A DNA stretch of 57,797 nt, taken from Candidatus Poribacteria bacterium. Its GTDB lineage: Bacteria > Poribacteria > WGA-4E > WGA-3G. Positions 6,940 through 15,961 of the stretch are shown here, piece after piece. The notes under the pieces were generated by a model. That model was not told the DNA's origin and did no database searches. It saw only the letters and a list, made by a program, of their open reading frames with translations. The position numbers were made by a program, and so were the translations under genes. Positions within the stretch are counted from its first letter, which is position 1; each line of letters begins with the position of its first letter. The stretch lies in assembly GCA_012270795.1 (NCBI GenBank), contig JAAXHO010000080.1, positions 1 to 57,797 of the forward strand, read 5' to 3'.

Positions 6940-9417
6940 GTGGAACTCAGGTTTAACTTGGTTGCTTTGCTGCTTATAGCGTTTCTTTTCTGTTTTGGAC
7001 TTCAGCATTTAAGTTGGAGTGAGATGGAGGAAGCAGTACCGAGTGTTGAAGTGCCGAAAATAACAGCGTTGAAGATTCACCCTGAGTCTTTGACGTTGGA
7101 GCATGCGCGTGATGGCAGACGTGTGCTTGTTTCGGGACAAACGAAAGATGGAAAATGGGTAGATGTGACATCTTGGGCAGTACTAAAACCGACTACAGAC
7201 GGAGTGAAAGTGCATGAAGATGGTTATATCTTTCCTGAAAAAGTAGGTACAACACAGATTGCAGTATCGGTAGAGGGTGTTAGCGCAGAATTGGCGGTGA
7301 ACGTGAAAAGCGTAGATGCGCCGCCGGTTAGTTTTGTGCGGGATGTTATGCCGATCTTAAGCCATGCGGGTTGTAACAACGGTACGTGTCATGGTGCTGC
7401 AAAAGGCAAAAATGGTTTCAAACTTTCATTACGAGGTTACGATCCGGAGTTTGACTATGAGCTCTTGATTGAAGATATTTCTGGTAGGCGTTTTAATCGG
7501 GCATTTCCCGAGCAGAGTCTCATGCTGCTCAAGCCGACATCCGAAGTGCCGCACAAAGGCGGTCAGGTGGTTGTGCCAGATTCGCGCGATTACAAACTTA
7601 TTCATCAGTGGATCAGCGAAGGTGTCGCTTCTGATGTGGGAGAAACCCAACGTTTGGAAAGGTTAGAAGTGTTCCCTGATTCAGCGGAATTATCTATACC
7701 GGGGACGAAACAGCAATTGTTAGTAATTGCACACTACCCTGACAGTTCAACGCGTGATGTTACCCGCGAAGCAAAATTCACCAGCAGTGTAAGTGAAGTT
7801 GCGAAAGTAACTGATGATGGCGTGGTGACAGCGGAACGGCGTGGCGAAACTGCTATCCTTACCCGATATGAGGGAAAGTACAGCACAAACGGAATTATCG
7901 TCATGGGGGACCGTAGTGGTTACAAGTGGGTGGAAACCCCTGAATATAACTACATAGACACGCATGTGCATAACAAACTGAAACGTTTGAAGATTTTACC
8001 TTCAGAGCTGAGTACGGATGAGGAGTTTATCCGGCGTATTTACTTTGATATGACAGGGCTCCCACCGGATCCTGAGCAGGTACGGTCTTTTCTCTCTGAT
8101 AAGACTCCATCCAAGGAGAAACGAGAAAAACTGATTGATGTGTTGGCAGAATCACCTGAATATGTTGATCATTGGACACACAAATGGGGGGACTTACTGC
8201 AATCGAACCGGAAATTTCTTGGTGAGCGTGGCATGTGGCTTTTTAAGCAGTGGATACATGAGTCAATTGCCGAGAATCGTCCGTATAACCAATTTGTGCA
8301 TGATTTGATAACTGCGACTGGTAGTGCTTATGCTAACCCCGCAGCGAATTATTTCCGTGTTTCGCGCGAATATACGGCTGCGGTGGAGAACACGACGCAG
8401 CTTTTCCTTGGTGTACGGTTTTCCTGTAATAAGTGTCACGATCATCCGTTTGAAGTATGGACTCAAAACCAATATTATGAGTTTGGTGCATTTTTTGCTG
8501 ATGTAAAACTGAAAAACGGCAGGTTGCCGGGTGAAGAGGTCGTATATGCAAGTTTCACACCGACCCCTGTTCAGCATCCGAGGACGTTAGCAGTTGTGCC
8601 ACCGGCCGTTCCGTTTGGGGATACGAAGAAAGATACTGCGGATAAACGTGAAGCTCTTGCCGAATGGTTGACATCGGCAGAGAATCCGATGTTCGCGAAA
8701 GCGGGCGTGAACCGAATCTGGAGTTATTTCATGGGGCGTGGTATCATTGATCCTGTTGATGATATTAGGTCAAGTAACCCACCCAGCAATCCGGAATTGT
8801 TGGATGCTTTGACAAAAGATTTCGTAGACAATGGGTTTGATATAAAACATATCATGAAAACGATAACCCGTTCTCGAACTTACCAACAGAGTATCAAGAC
8901 GAATGAATGGAACAAAGAGGATATGATAAATTTCTCTCATGCGATTGCACGGCGGTTGACAGCGGAACAGTTGTTAGATGCCATTGGCGTTGCTACGGGG
9001 AGTCAACCGAAGTTTGAGGGTGTGCCGAAAAACTTACGTGCTGTTCAATTACCGGACAGCAAAGTTAAGGATGATGGATTTTTGAAGTTATTTGGTCGTC
9101 CTGAACGTGAAAGTTCATGTGAATGTGAAAGAACAACAGAAGTTAGCCTTGCTCATGCAATGAACCTTATTAACGGACCGACGGTTGCGGATGCGATTAT
9201 TGATCCAAACGGACGGATCGCGAAACTCCTGAAAGAGGACACGGAGGACCGTGTTATTGTTGAGGAGTTATATCTTGCGACCTTTGCTCGGTTTCCGCTG
9301 GAAAACGAATACACGGTTGCGGTTGAACATCTTGCTGGTGCTGAATCTAAGGAGGAGGGCGTGCAAGATTTGATGTGGGCATTGATCAACAGTCCTGCGT
9401 TTCTATTCAACCGTTAA
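6940..9417 (+). CDS. PSD1-type exported protein: Big2, cytochrome-like, DUF1549, DUF1553
   Basis: GTG 6940 is chosen because GGAGG (6930-6934) lies 5 bases upstream and the product then starts with a signal peptide; a TTG at 6928 would overlap that site. Domain order: Big2-like domain, haem-like motif CNNGTCH (CX4CH) in the HAGCNNGTCHGAAKG context, a second Big2-like domain, DUF1549 (FIRRIYFDMTGLPPDPEQ; SPEYVDHWTHKWGDLLQSNR; CNKCHDHPFE), and DUF1553 (NRIWSYFMGRGIIDPVDD; SRTYQQS; RRLTAEQLLDAIG). These families were defined in Planctomycetes and almost always precede a DUF1501 gene, as here. Their biochemical role is unproven, although haem binding and outer-membrane or periplasmic location are commonly proposed. 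Confidence 0.9.
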   Translation: MELRFNLVALLLIAFLFCFGLQHLSWSEMEEAVPSVEVPKITALKIHPESLTLEHARDGRRVLVSGQTKDGKWVDVTSWAVLKPTTDGVKVHEDGYIFPEKVGTTQIAVSVEGVSAELAVNVKSVDAPPVSFVRDVMPILSHAGCNNGTCHGAAKGKNGFKLSLRGYDPEFDYELLIEDISGRRFNRAFPEQSLMLLKPTSEVPHKGGQVVVPDSRDYKLIHQWISEGVASDVGETQRLERLEVFPDSAELSIPGTKQQLLVIAHYPDSSTRDVTREAKFTSSVSEVAKVTDDGVVTAERRGETAILTRYEGKYSTNGIIVMGDRSGYKWVETPEYNYIDTHVHNKLKRLKILPSELSTDEEFIRRIYFDMTGLPPDPEQVRSFLSDKTPSKEKREKLIDVLAESPEYVDHWTHKWGDLLQSNRKFLGERGMWLFKQWIHESIAENRPYNQFVHDLITATGSAYANPAANYFRVSREYTAAVENTTQLFLGVRFSCNKCHDHPFEVWTQNQYYEFGAFFADVKLKNGRLPGEEVVYASFTPTPVQHPRTLAVVPPAVPFGDTKKDTADKREALAEWLTSAENPMFAKAGVNRIWSYFMGRGIIDPVDDIRSSNPPSNPELLDALTKDFVDNGFDIKHIMKTITRSRTYQQSIKTNEWNKEDMINFSHAIARRLTAEQLLDAIGVATGSQPKFEGVPKNLRAVQLPDSKVKDDGFLKLFGRPERESSCECERTTEVSLAHAMNLINGPTVADAIIDPNGRIAKLLKEDTEDRVIVEELYLATFARFPLENEYTVAVEHLAGAESKEEGVQDLMWALINSPAFLFNR

Positions 9418-9476
9418 GTCTGATAACGATTTATACTCTTGTTAAGTCAGTACAAACACAATGGAGGAAATTATTG

Positions 9477-10922
9477 ATGATATCGTTACCACAAGCACCC
9501 GGTAGATTATGTGATGGGTTTTCACGTAGAGAGTTTATCCGCGTGGGTGGCGCAGCAATGCTGGGTATTAGCTTACCACAAGTATTGTCACTCAAAGCTA
9601 AGGCAAGTACGGCAGTTGCCCCCGCGAAACCTCTCAACGGATGGGGCAAAGCGAATTCTGTCATTCTGCTTTTTTTACAAGGCGGGCCGAGTCACATTGA
9701 TATCTGGGATCCAAAACCTGATGCTCCGTCTAACATCCGCGGCGAATTCAATCCGATTCCGACGAATGTTCCTGGCATTCAGTTGTCAGAAACGATGCCG
9801 CGTTTGGCAAAACAGATGGACAAAGCATGTTTAATTCGATCCGTAAGTTATACGCCAGCGGGTCTTTTCAATCATACTGCTGCGATGTATCAGATGGTTA
9901 CAGGGGAGACACCGGACAAGGTTGCACCTTCTGGGCAGCTGGATCCGCCTTCACCTGCCGATCATCCGAATGCTGCAGCACACATTGCGAAGTTCCGACC
10001 ACCAGATGAACCGATGTTAGCAGCTGTCCAACTTCCGCGCCCGATGCAGGAGAGTAATATCATCGGTAAAGGTGGGAATGCGGGGTTCCTCGGTAGAGCG
10101 TATGACCCGTATTTTCTCTTTCAAGACCCGAATAAAGAGATCAAATTGGATGATTTGACACTCCGTCCAGAAGTGTCACCGATGCGTTTGCAGCGGCGTA
10201 AGACGCTGCTTGAAACGATCAACGCGAATATGCCTGAAATTGATAAGGTGGCAGAATCTTATGCGCTGAATGAATACTATGAAAAAGCGTATAACCTCAT
10301 TTTATCCCAGAAGGCGCGTAATGCGTTTGATTTGTCACAGGAAACGGATGAACTGCGCGATAAGTATGGTCGGCATACCTTTGGTCAGAGTGCGCTGCTT
10401 GCCCGCCGATTGGTAGAAGCAGGAACGCGGTTTGTGCAAGTGAACTGGCCCTCAGTTGCTAATGGGAATCCAAATCAAACTGCATTTGATACACACGCAG
10501 CCAACTTCGGTCCACTGAAAAACCTACACTGTCCGAAGTTAGATAGTGCGGTTTCTTCACTGCTTGAAGATTTGGATCAGAAGGGCATGTTGGAGAGCAC
10601 GCTTGTGCTTGCTATCGGAGAATTTGGTCGTTCACCACGAATGGGTGTTAGCACATCCGGTAATGGCAATGCCCCTGATGGGCGTGACCATTGGCCGTAT
10701 TGCTATACAGGTTTGATTGCTGGTGCTGGTGTACAAGGTGGTCAGGTTTACGGTAAATCTGACGCTACAGGTTCAACACCGCTTGAAAAACCTGTCCATC
10801 CGCGCGATATCCTCGCCACGATTTACCATACACTTGGTATTGATCCGCACACGATTGTGATGAATCATTTAGATCAACCACGTGAATTGGTAAAAGGTGA
10901 AGTGATTACAGGGATATTCTAA
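9477..10922 (+). CDS. DUF1501 protein with twin-arginine signal
   Basis: ATG 9477 is preceded by GGAGG (9463-9467), and TTG 9474 is an alternative. The N-terminus carries SRREFIRVGG followed by a hydrophobic stretch, a Tat signal, so the protein is exported folded. DUF1501 belongs to the alkaline-phosphatase-like superfamily; visible signature parts are LLFLQGGPSHIDIWDPKPDAP, HTAAMYQMVTG, RFVQVNW, GEFGRSPRMG, GRDHWPYCYTGLIAGAGVQGGQVYGKSDATG and PVHPRDILATIYHTLGIDP. It forms a two-gene unit with the upstream DUF1549/DUF1553 gene. Function is not experimentally established for this family. Confidence 0.92.
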   Translation: MISLPQAPGRLCDGFSRREFIRVGGAAMLGISLPQVLSLKAKASTAVAPAKPLNGWGKANSVILLFLQGGPSHIDIWDPKPDAPSNIRGEFNPIPTNVPGIQLSETMPRLAKQMDKACLIRSVSYTPAGLFNHTAAMYQMVTGETPDKVAPSGQLDPPSPADHPNAAAHIAKFRPPDEPMLAAVQLPRPMQESNIIGKGGNAGFLGRAYDPYFLFQDPNKEIKLDDLTLRPEVSPMRLQRRKTLLETINANMPEIDKVAESYALNEYYEKAYNLILSQKARNAFDLSQETDELRDKYGRHTFGQSALLARRLVEAGTRFVQVNWPSVANGNPNQTAFDTHAANFGPLKNLHCPKLDSAVSSLLEDLDQKGMLESTLVLAIGEFGRSPRMGVSTSGNGNAPDGRDHWPYCYTGLIAGAGVQGGQVYGKSDATGSTPLEKPVHPRDILATIYHTLGIDPHTIVMNHLDQPRELVKGEVITGIF

Positions 10923-10938
10923 TTCAGTTTTGATACCG

Positions 10939-10977
10939 AAACCTGTGCTTGGACGATTGTAGTTCAAGTGCAGGTTT
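10939..10977 (+). terminator. Rho-independent terminator after DUF1501 gene
   Basis: A 15-base arm (10939-10953, starting AAACCTG) pairs along its full length, allowing G-U pairs, with 10963-10977 (ending GCAGGTTT) around a 9-base loop. A T/A-rich tail follows. It lies 17 bases after the stop codon. Confidence 0.7.
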
Positions 10978-11031
10978 TATATTATTGCTAATCGCGTTGA
11001 GTTGGAAATAAGAAGCAAAAGTTTTTTGAAA

Positions 11032-11850
11032 ATGTCAAAATACGGTTACATTGACAAAAGTGGGAGTTTTGTTATACCTCCACGGTTCGATACTCCTGGC
11101 TATTATACTGAAGGTTTAGCTGCCGTAGAAATCGATGGAAAATGTGGGTTCATTGACAAGCGTGGGGATTTTGTCATTCCTCTCCAATTTGAATATGTAG
11201 ATGATTTCAGTGAAGGATTTTCCGTTGTTTCAATAGATGGCAAATACGGTTACATTGATAGAGCAGGCACTGTGGTGATACCGCCGACGTTTAAATATGC
11301 TGATTACTTCTCCGATGGACTTGCCCATGTCTTAACAGAAACAACGGAAGGTTATATTAACGCCGATGGTGAGTGGGTATTGATTCCATCTTATTTATGC
11401 TGTTTCCCCTTTTCTGAGGGATTGGCGATAGTTTGGCTGGAAGGAGAGGAATTCAATGAAGGGTATATTGATATTACGGGAGCGGAGGTCATTCCCACTC
11501 ACTTTGCAGACACATCTGCTTTCTCTGAAGGTTATGCCTATGTTAAGACAAAAGATGGGGAGCATGTGTTTATTGATAAAACTGGTCAGGTGGTTCTTGA
11601 ATTAGCGTTTAGAGTCAGTAGTTATCCTTACTTCTCTGAAGGATTGATCGGTGTTAGAATCGATCAGAGATATGGATATGCAGATAAAACCGGATCCCTT
11701 ATCATTGAACCACGATTTGACAAAGCTCAGCGTTTTTCTGAAGGACTTGCGGCGGTTACTATAGATGGAAAGTGTGGTTATATTGACAAATCGGGTGAGT
11801 GGGTCATTAAACCAAGATTTAGTGAAGCTGGATTTTTTCTGAGGGATTAG
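11032..11850 (+). CDS. WG-repeat protein with probable 3' frameshift
   Basis: The protein is built almost wholly of six to seven WG/KWG-type repeats of about 40 residues, each with the pattern YGYIDKSGxFVIPPxF followed by FSEGLAxV. Function of such beta-repeat proteins is unknown; surface or periplasmic binding is usually suspected. The start is uncertain: neither ATG 11032 nor TTG 11002 has a good ribosome site, and no signal peptide is seen. The last repeat ends abruptly as AGFFLRD. If the T run at 11833-11838 had one more T, the frame would read FFSEGLAPVII and stop at TAA 11865-11867, restoring the repeat consensus. A one-base loss or a read error is therefore likely. Confidence 0.75.
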   Translation: MSKYGYIDKSGSFVIPPRFDTPGYYTEGLAAVEIDGKCGFIDKRGDFVIPLQFEYVDDFSEGFSVVSIDGKYGYIDRAGTVVIPPTFKYADYFSDGLAHVLTETTEGYINADGEWVLIPSYLCCFPFSEGLAIVWLEGEEFNEGYIDITGAEVIPTHFADTSAFSEGYAYVKTKDGEHVFIDKTGQVVLELAFRVSSYPYFSEGLIGVRIDQRYGYADKTGSLIIEPRFDKAQRFSEGLAAVTIDGKCGYIDKSGEWVIKPRFSEAGFFLRD

Positions 11851-11904
11851 CTCCGGTAATAATTTAACGCAGCAAACGGCTGCACCTGTAGAGAGGTAAT
11901 TTAT

Positions 11905-14400
11905 ATGCTTGAGATGTTATTATGTAAGCAAGCGAATATTATGAAGAAACGATCAAAACATTTTTTTATACAGATAGTGTTAACTCTCTTTTTAGTTGTC
12001 GGCATAGCACATGCCCAAGTTGCACCACAACTGACGAGTATATCTCCACGTGCAGCACAACGCGGGCAAACCATTGAAGTGATATTAGCTGGAAAAAACA
12101 TCAACGAAAACGCGAAGATATGGTTTAATAAACAAGGTATTAAAGCGGCAATAAAACAAAAGTCGCCAGTAGCGACCGTTCGTTTTAACGGTTCAGGTAT
12201 CTCTGCAAACATTCCAAACGATCCGCGCTTAGTACTTTCCTTTGAAATTGCCCCTGATGCGTCATTGGGTACTCATCAAATCCGCCTTATTACTCCCAAC
12301 GGTGTTTCCAACCCACAAAACTTTATCGTTGGTGACCTGCCTGAAATAAACGAGAAAGAACCCAATTCCACAATTGCTGAGGCTAATCTTATTGAATTGC
12401 CTGCCACTGTTAATGGTGCGGTTACGTCAATTGAGGATGTGGATATATTCCGTTTTACATTGAAAAAGGGCGCGCGTCTTATTTGCGACATCAGCGCACA
12501 ACGTATGGGGTCTGCTTTAGATTCTCACCTTGTTTTATATGATCCAAGTGGCAAAGAGGTAGCAAAAAGTCTGGATGGAAACGGTCTGGACTCATTCATT
12601 GACTGGACAACGCAACAGGCAGGGGAGCATTCACTTCACCTGCGCGATGTGCGTTTTCAAGGCAGTGGCAATCACCGTTATCGGTTGAATATTGGAGAAT
12701 TGCCGTATCTTCAGAGTGTGTTTCCACTCGGTGGAAAACGGGGTGCTGCGAACAGTGTTAATGTCGCTGGTGCAAATTTAGGTTCGGTGAATGCAATACA
12801 ACTTGATATTTCACCTGATGCGACACTTGGGATTCAAGAATTGCGAGTCAACACACCGAACGGTCTGGAAACAAATCCTTATCCATTTGCCATCGGTGAG
12901 TTTAACGAGACGGTTGAAAAAGAACCGAACAATGGTCTAAACCAAGAAAACAAAATCGGCACGCCGATCACAGTAAATGGTAGGATTGAGAAAGCGGGTG
13001 ATGTAGATAGGTATTCAATTACGGTTGCTAAAGGTGCAAGTTTTATTTTTGAAGTGAAAGCGCGTGAGTTTCGATCGGAGTTGGATCCATTGTTGACAAT
13101 TTACTCACATAAAAAAGGAGCTGCAGAAGGTAGTGTTGAGGAACAGGTCTTACGAGTCAATGACGATGCCAGTGGTGTTGATGCGCGTATTGGATTTGCC
13201 TTTCCTGAAGCGGGTAATTACGGCATCTCCGTGCGTGACCTAAACAGTGCTGGTGGTGGAAATTATCCTTACAGACTAACCATCCGTCCCTTGAAACCGG
13301 ATTTTCGTTTGAATGCTGGTACTGATAATGTGCGTGTCGGTCAAGGTGGTACGTTCATGACGACAGTCTCAGTCGCGCGGTTAGATGGGTTTAATGGTGC
13401 ACTTCGTTTCTATTCTCCTGATCTGCCTAAGGGTTTTGTGGTAAGTCCAACAATTCTTTTTGCAGGTCAAAATCAAGCATTATTGGCAATAACTGCGCCG
13501 ACAGATGCTCCACTCGGTCTTCACACATTTTCCATCGTTGGCGTAGGTGCTATCGGAGGCAATCGGATAGAGGCGACAGCATCTCCACAAGAAATATTTC
13601 TCACTATCATGGAAGCACCGCCGTTCACACTTGCCTTCGCGGATGTTAGCGTGAGTGTGGTCCACAACAAGTCCACGAGTTTTCACGTAATTGCAGATCG
13701 TAAAGCAAGATTTAATGGTCCCATCAATCTTTCAGTTCAAGGAGTTCCGGGACGTATTTCTGGTGGAAAAGCCACAATTCCTGCGGGGCAAAATAGTGCT
13801 GTGGTTTCATTGCGTGCGGGAACTGTTGAGCGGCGCGAACAGTTTTCTGTTGTTCCCACACCTGGAACCAGTTATATTTCGGTAAGTGGTACTGCAAATG
13901 TCAATCGTGAAACCTATACAGAAGTATCCCCAGTAATTCCTCTTACAGTTGTTGAAGCACCTTATATTGTTACGATTGAACCGTTGCGGTTTAGCATAGT
14001 TTTCCCGAAAACAGCAAGTGAAACAGCACCTGCAGCGGCTGCTGGTGCTGGTGAAACTGTCGCTGTATCGGCCCTCAGTCCAACAGAAAGCACAGGATCA
14101 GAAACAGAAGCAGCGAAACAAAGTGAACCGATTAAGAAGACTGCTAAACTTACGATAAGTATTGTCCGAAAGGGGAGTTTTACGGATATTGTGACCATTA
14201 CACCGATAACGGTGCCAGAGGGTATTACGATACCTGATGCGACGATTCCTATCAACGAGAGCGAAATTGAGGTTAAGCTTGAAGCACTTGATACGCTTGA
14301 AGCGAAAACGTATCAAATGCGATTCCGTGCTACTGCGGTCATCAACGGTAAACCCTTTATACAAGATAGTCCTGTCATCAATGTGAAGATAATTCGTTAA
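11905..14400 (+). CDS. Exported protein with two PPC (pre-peptidase C-terminal) domains
   Basis: ATG 11905 follows GAGAGG. An internal ATG at 11941 gives the tidier signal peptide (MKKRSKHFFIQIVLTLFLVVGIAHA) and may be the real start. After the signal comes an IPT/TIG-like domain (TSISPRAAQRGQTIEVILAG). Next is a PPC domain beginning EKEPNSTIAEAN with VDIFRFTLKKGARL, then a linker with LGIQELRVNTPNG. A second PPC domain begins EKEPNNGLNQEN with DVDRYSITVAKGA. The second half is beta-rich with an Ala/Glu-rich linker near residue 700. No protease domain is present. This architecture is common in Planctomycetes and Poribacteria as large surface or periplasmic proteins of unknown function. Confidence 0.85.
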   Translation: MLEMLLCKQANIMKKRSKHFFIQIVLTLFLVVGIAHAQVAPQLTSISPRAAQRGQTIEVILAGKNINENAKIWFNKQGIKAAIKQKSPVATVRFNGSGISANIPNDPRLVLSFEIAPDASLGTHQIRLITPNGVSNPQNFIVGDLPEINEKEPNSTIAEANLIELPATVNGAVTSIEDVDIFRFTLKKGARLICDISAQRMGSALDSHLVLYDPSGKEVAKSLDGNGLDSFIDWTTQQAGEHSLHLRDVRFQGSGNHRYRLNIGELPYLQSVFPLGGKRGAANSVNVAGANLGSVNAIQLDISPDATLGIQELRVNTPNGLETNPYPFAIGEFNETVEKEPNNGLNQENKIGTPITVNGRIEKAGDVDRYSITVAKGASFIFEVKAREFRSELDPLLTIYSHKKGAAEGSVEEQVLRVNDDASGVDARIGFAFPEAGNYGISVRDLNSAGGGNYPYRLTIRPLKPDFRLNAGTDNVRVGQGGTFMTTVSVARLDGFNGALRFYSPDLPKGFVVSPTILFAGQNQALLAITAPTDAPLGLHTFSIVGVGAIGGNRIEATASPQEIFLTIMEAPPFTLAFADVSVSVVHNKSTSFHVIADRKARFNGPINLSVQGVPGRISGGKATIPAGQNSAVVSLRAGTVERREQFSVVPTPGTSYISVSGTANVNRETYTEVSPVIPLTVVEAPYIVTIEPLRFSIVFPKTASETAPAAAAGAGETVAVSALSPTESTGSETEAAKQSEPIKKTAKLTISIVRKGSFTDIVTITPITVPEGITIPDATIPINESEIEVKLEALDTLEAKTYQMRFRATAVINGKPFIQDSPVINVKIIR

Positions 14401-14420
14401 GAAAAACGTCCTGCCAAATT

Positions 14421-14434
14421 CACGGATATCCGTG
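14421..14434. promoter_or_regulatory. Perfect 14-bp palindrome CACGGATATCCGTG, copy 1
   Basis: Starts 21 bases after the PPC gene and is followed by TTTTAG. An identical copy lies at 20472-20485. Each copy stands after a stop codon and ahead of a respiratory gene group. It could be a short terminator hairpin or a binding site for a dimeric regulator. Confidence 0.4.
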
Positions 14435-14536
14435 TTTTAGTAATTTTAAGTTGCCAAAATTCGTGCAAAGAAATGCATATTGTGATATACTTTTACAAGT
14501 TTAGCATTGGTAAATGAAAATTAGGGGGCATGAGTA

Positions 14537-15022
14537 TTGAATCGACGTACATTTTTTACATCACTCGGTTGGGGAAGTTTCACTGCAGCACTCGGATTGT
14601 GTTTCGGTCCGGGTTTAGTGCGTTATCTATATCCGCGCGTTCTGTATGAACCTTCGTCGGTTTTTAAAGCGGGTTTTCCTGCTGAATATCCTCCGGGAAG
14701 TGTTAGCGAAAAATACAAAAAAGAACCTTTTGGTGTATGGATTGTTCGTCGTCAGGATGGAGAGTTTTACGCGCTCCTGACAACATGCACACACTTGGGA
14801 TGTACACCGCGTTGGCTCTCTTCCGAAAATAAATTCAAATGTCCGTGCCACGGTAGCGGTTTTGACCGAGATGGGATCAACTACGAAGGGCCTGCACCGA
14901 GACCACTTGAACGGGTAAAAATTACTTTAGCAGAAGATGGGCAACTTCAAATTGACAAATCTGTCAAGTTTTTGGGTGAAAAAGGTCAATGGGGAGACCC
15001 TGGTGCATCTTTGAAAGTTTAA
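14537..15022 (+). CDS. Rieske [2Fe-2S] iron-sulfur protein of a bc-type complex
   Basis: TTG start at 14537 with AGGGGG 8 bases upstream; the nearby ATG at 14530 is out of frame. The N-terminus (NRRTFFTSLGWGSF, then a hydrophobic stretch) looks like a Tat-exported, membrane-anchored Rieske subunit. Cluster ligands are in CTHLGC (Cys84, His86, Cys89) and CPCHGSGF (Cys102, Cys104, His105). Cys89 and Cys104 correspond to the disulfide pair of high-potential Rieske proteins. It would carry electrons from quinol at the Qo site of the adjacent cytochrome b to the multihaem subunit. It is the first gene of the respiratory island, and the following genes lie in one direction with short gaps. Confidence 0.93.
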   Translation: MNRRTFFTSLGWGSFTAALGLCFGPGLVRYLYPRVLYEPSSVFKAGFPAEYPPGSVSEKYKKEPFGVWIVRRQDGEFYALLTTCTHLGCTPRWLSSENKFKCPCHGSGFDRDGINYEGPAPRPLERVKITLAEDGQLQIDKSVKFLGEKGQWGDPGASLKV

Positions 15023-15085
15023 CCTAAGGGGGTACCATTTGCGTCTGAGGTGATTTCGGGCATCATCAGACAGAAAAAGGAAATA

Positions 15086-15856
15086 ATGAACGAAGAACGA
15101 AAAGGACTAAAAGAAAAGATAACGAATTCCGATATTTGGAAATCTATTTTCCGACACGGTTACGAAAAAACGGGTCGCCGTTACACACTGCAGGTACTGC
15201 AAAACGTATGGTTGCATTTGCATCCGCCTCGCATTTCTCGCCACGCCTTAAACTTCCGATTCACATGGTGTATGGGTGGTATCACCTTCTTAATGTTTCT
15301 TGTGACAGCAGTCACAGGTGTTCTGTTGATGTTTTACTACCGTCCGACAGCCGAATATGCCTTCGCTGATATACAAGCTCTTGAATTTGATATTCCCTTC
15401 GGTATGCTATTACGGAACATGCATCGTTGGGCAGCGCACGGTATGGTTATATCTGTGATGCTTCACATGTTTAGGGTGTTCTTAACAGGTTCGTATAAGA
15501 AACCGCGTGAGTTCAATTGGGCAGTTGGTGTAATTTTATTGCTCATCACATTCTTCTTGAGTTTCACAGGTTATCTGTTACCGTGGGATCAACTTGCATA
15601 TTGGGCAGTTACAGTTGGAACGAATATGGCACGTGCCACCCCTGTTTTAGGACATGAAGGTCCCTTTGCGCCGTCTGACATTACGCAAGCGAATGATGTA
15701 CGGTTCGCGTTGCTTGCAGGGACGATTGTTGGGCCGTCTACGTTGTTACGGTTCTATATTTTGCATTGCGTTGCAGTTCCACTGGTGGCAAGTGTGTTGA
15801 TGGCGTTGCATTTCTGGCGTGTGCGTAAAGATGGTGGAATATCCGGACCTCTATGA
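15086..15856 (+). CDS. Cytochrome b N-terminal half (b6-like)
   Basis: ATG 15086 has AAGGA 5 bases upstream; the upstream GTG at 15050 has none. A 256-residue membrane protein with four helices. Haem b ligands are His113 and His127 on helix B (NMHRWAAHG; MLHMF) and His227 and His242 on helix D. Helix D has 14 residues between the two histidines, as in cytochrome b6, rather than 13 as in mitochondrial cytochrome b. GYLLPWDQLAYWAVTVGTN is the Qo-side signature. It is split from its C-terminal half, as in b6f-type and several bacterial complexes, and forms the quinol-oxidising core with the Rieske protein. Confidence 0.93.
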   Translation: MNEERKGLKEKITNSDIWKSIFRHGYEKTGRRYTLQVLQNVWLHLHPPRISRHALNFRFTWCMGGITFLMFLVTAVTGVLLMFYYRPTAEYAFADIQALEFDIPFGMLLRNMHRWAAHGMVISVMLHMFRVFLTGSYKKPREFNWAVGVILLLITFFLSFTGYLLPWDQLAYWAVTVGTNMARATPVLGHEGPFAPSDITQANDVRFALLAGTIVGPSTLLRFYILHCVAVPLVASVLMALHFWRVRKDGGISGPL

Positions 15857-15961
15857 CGTTTTATATTTCATTCCACGAAACACATTTTAGCGGATATACC
15901 TTGTAAGATATTTTGCGATGGTTACGATATTTTCTCGTTTTGAAGGAGATAGAAGTTAGAT

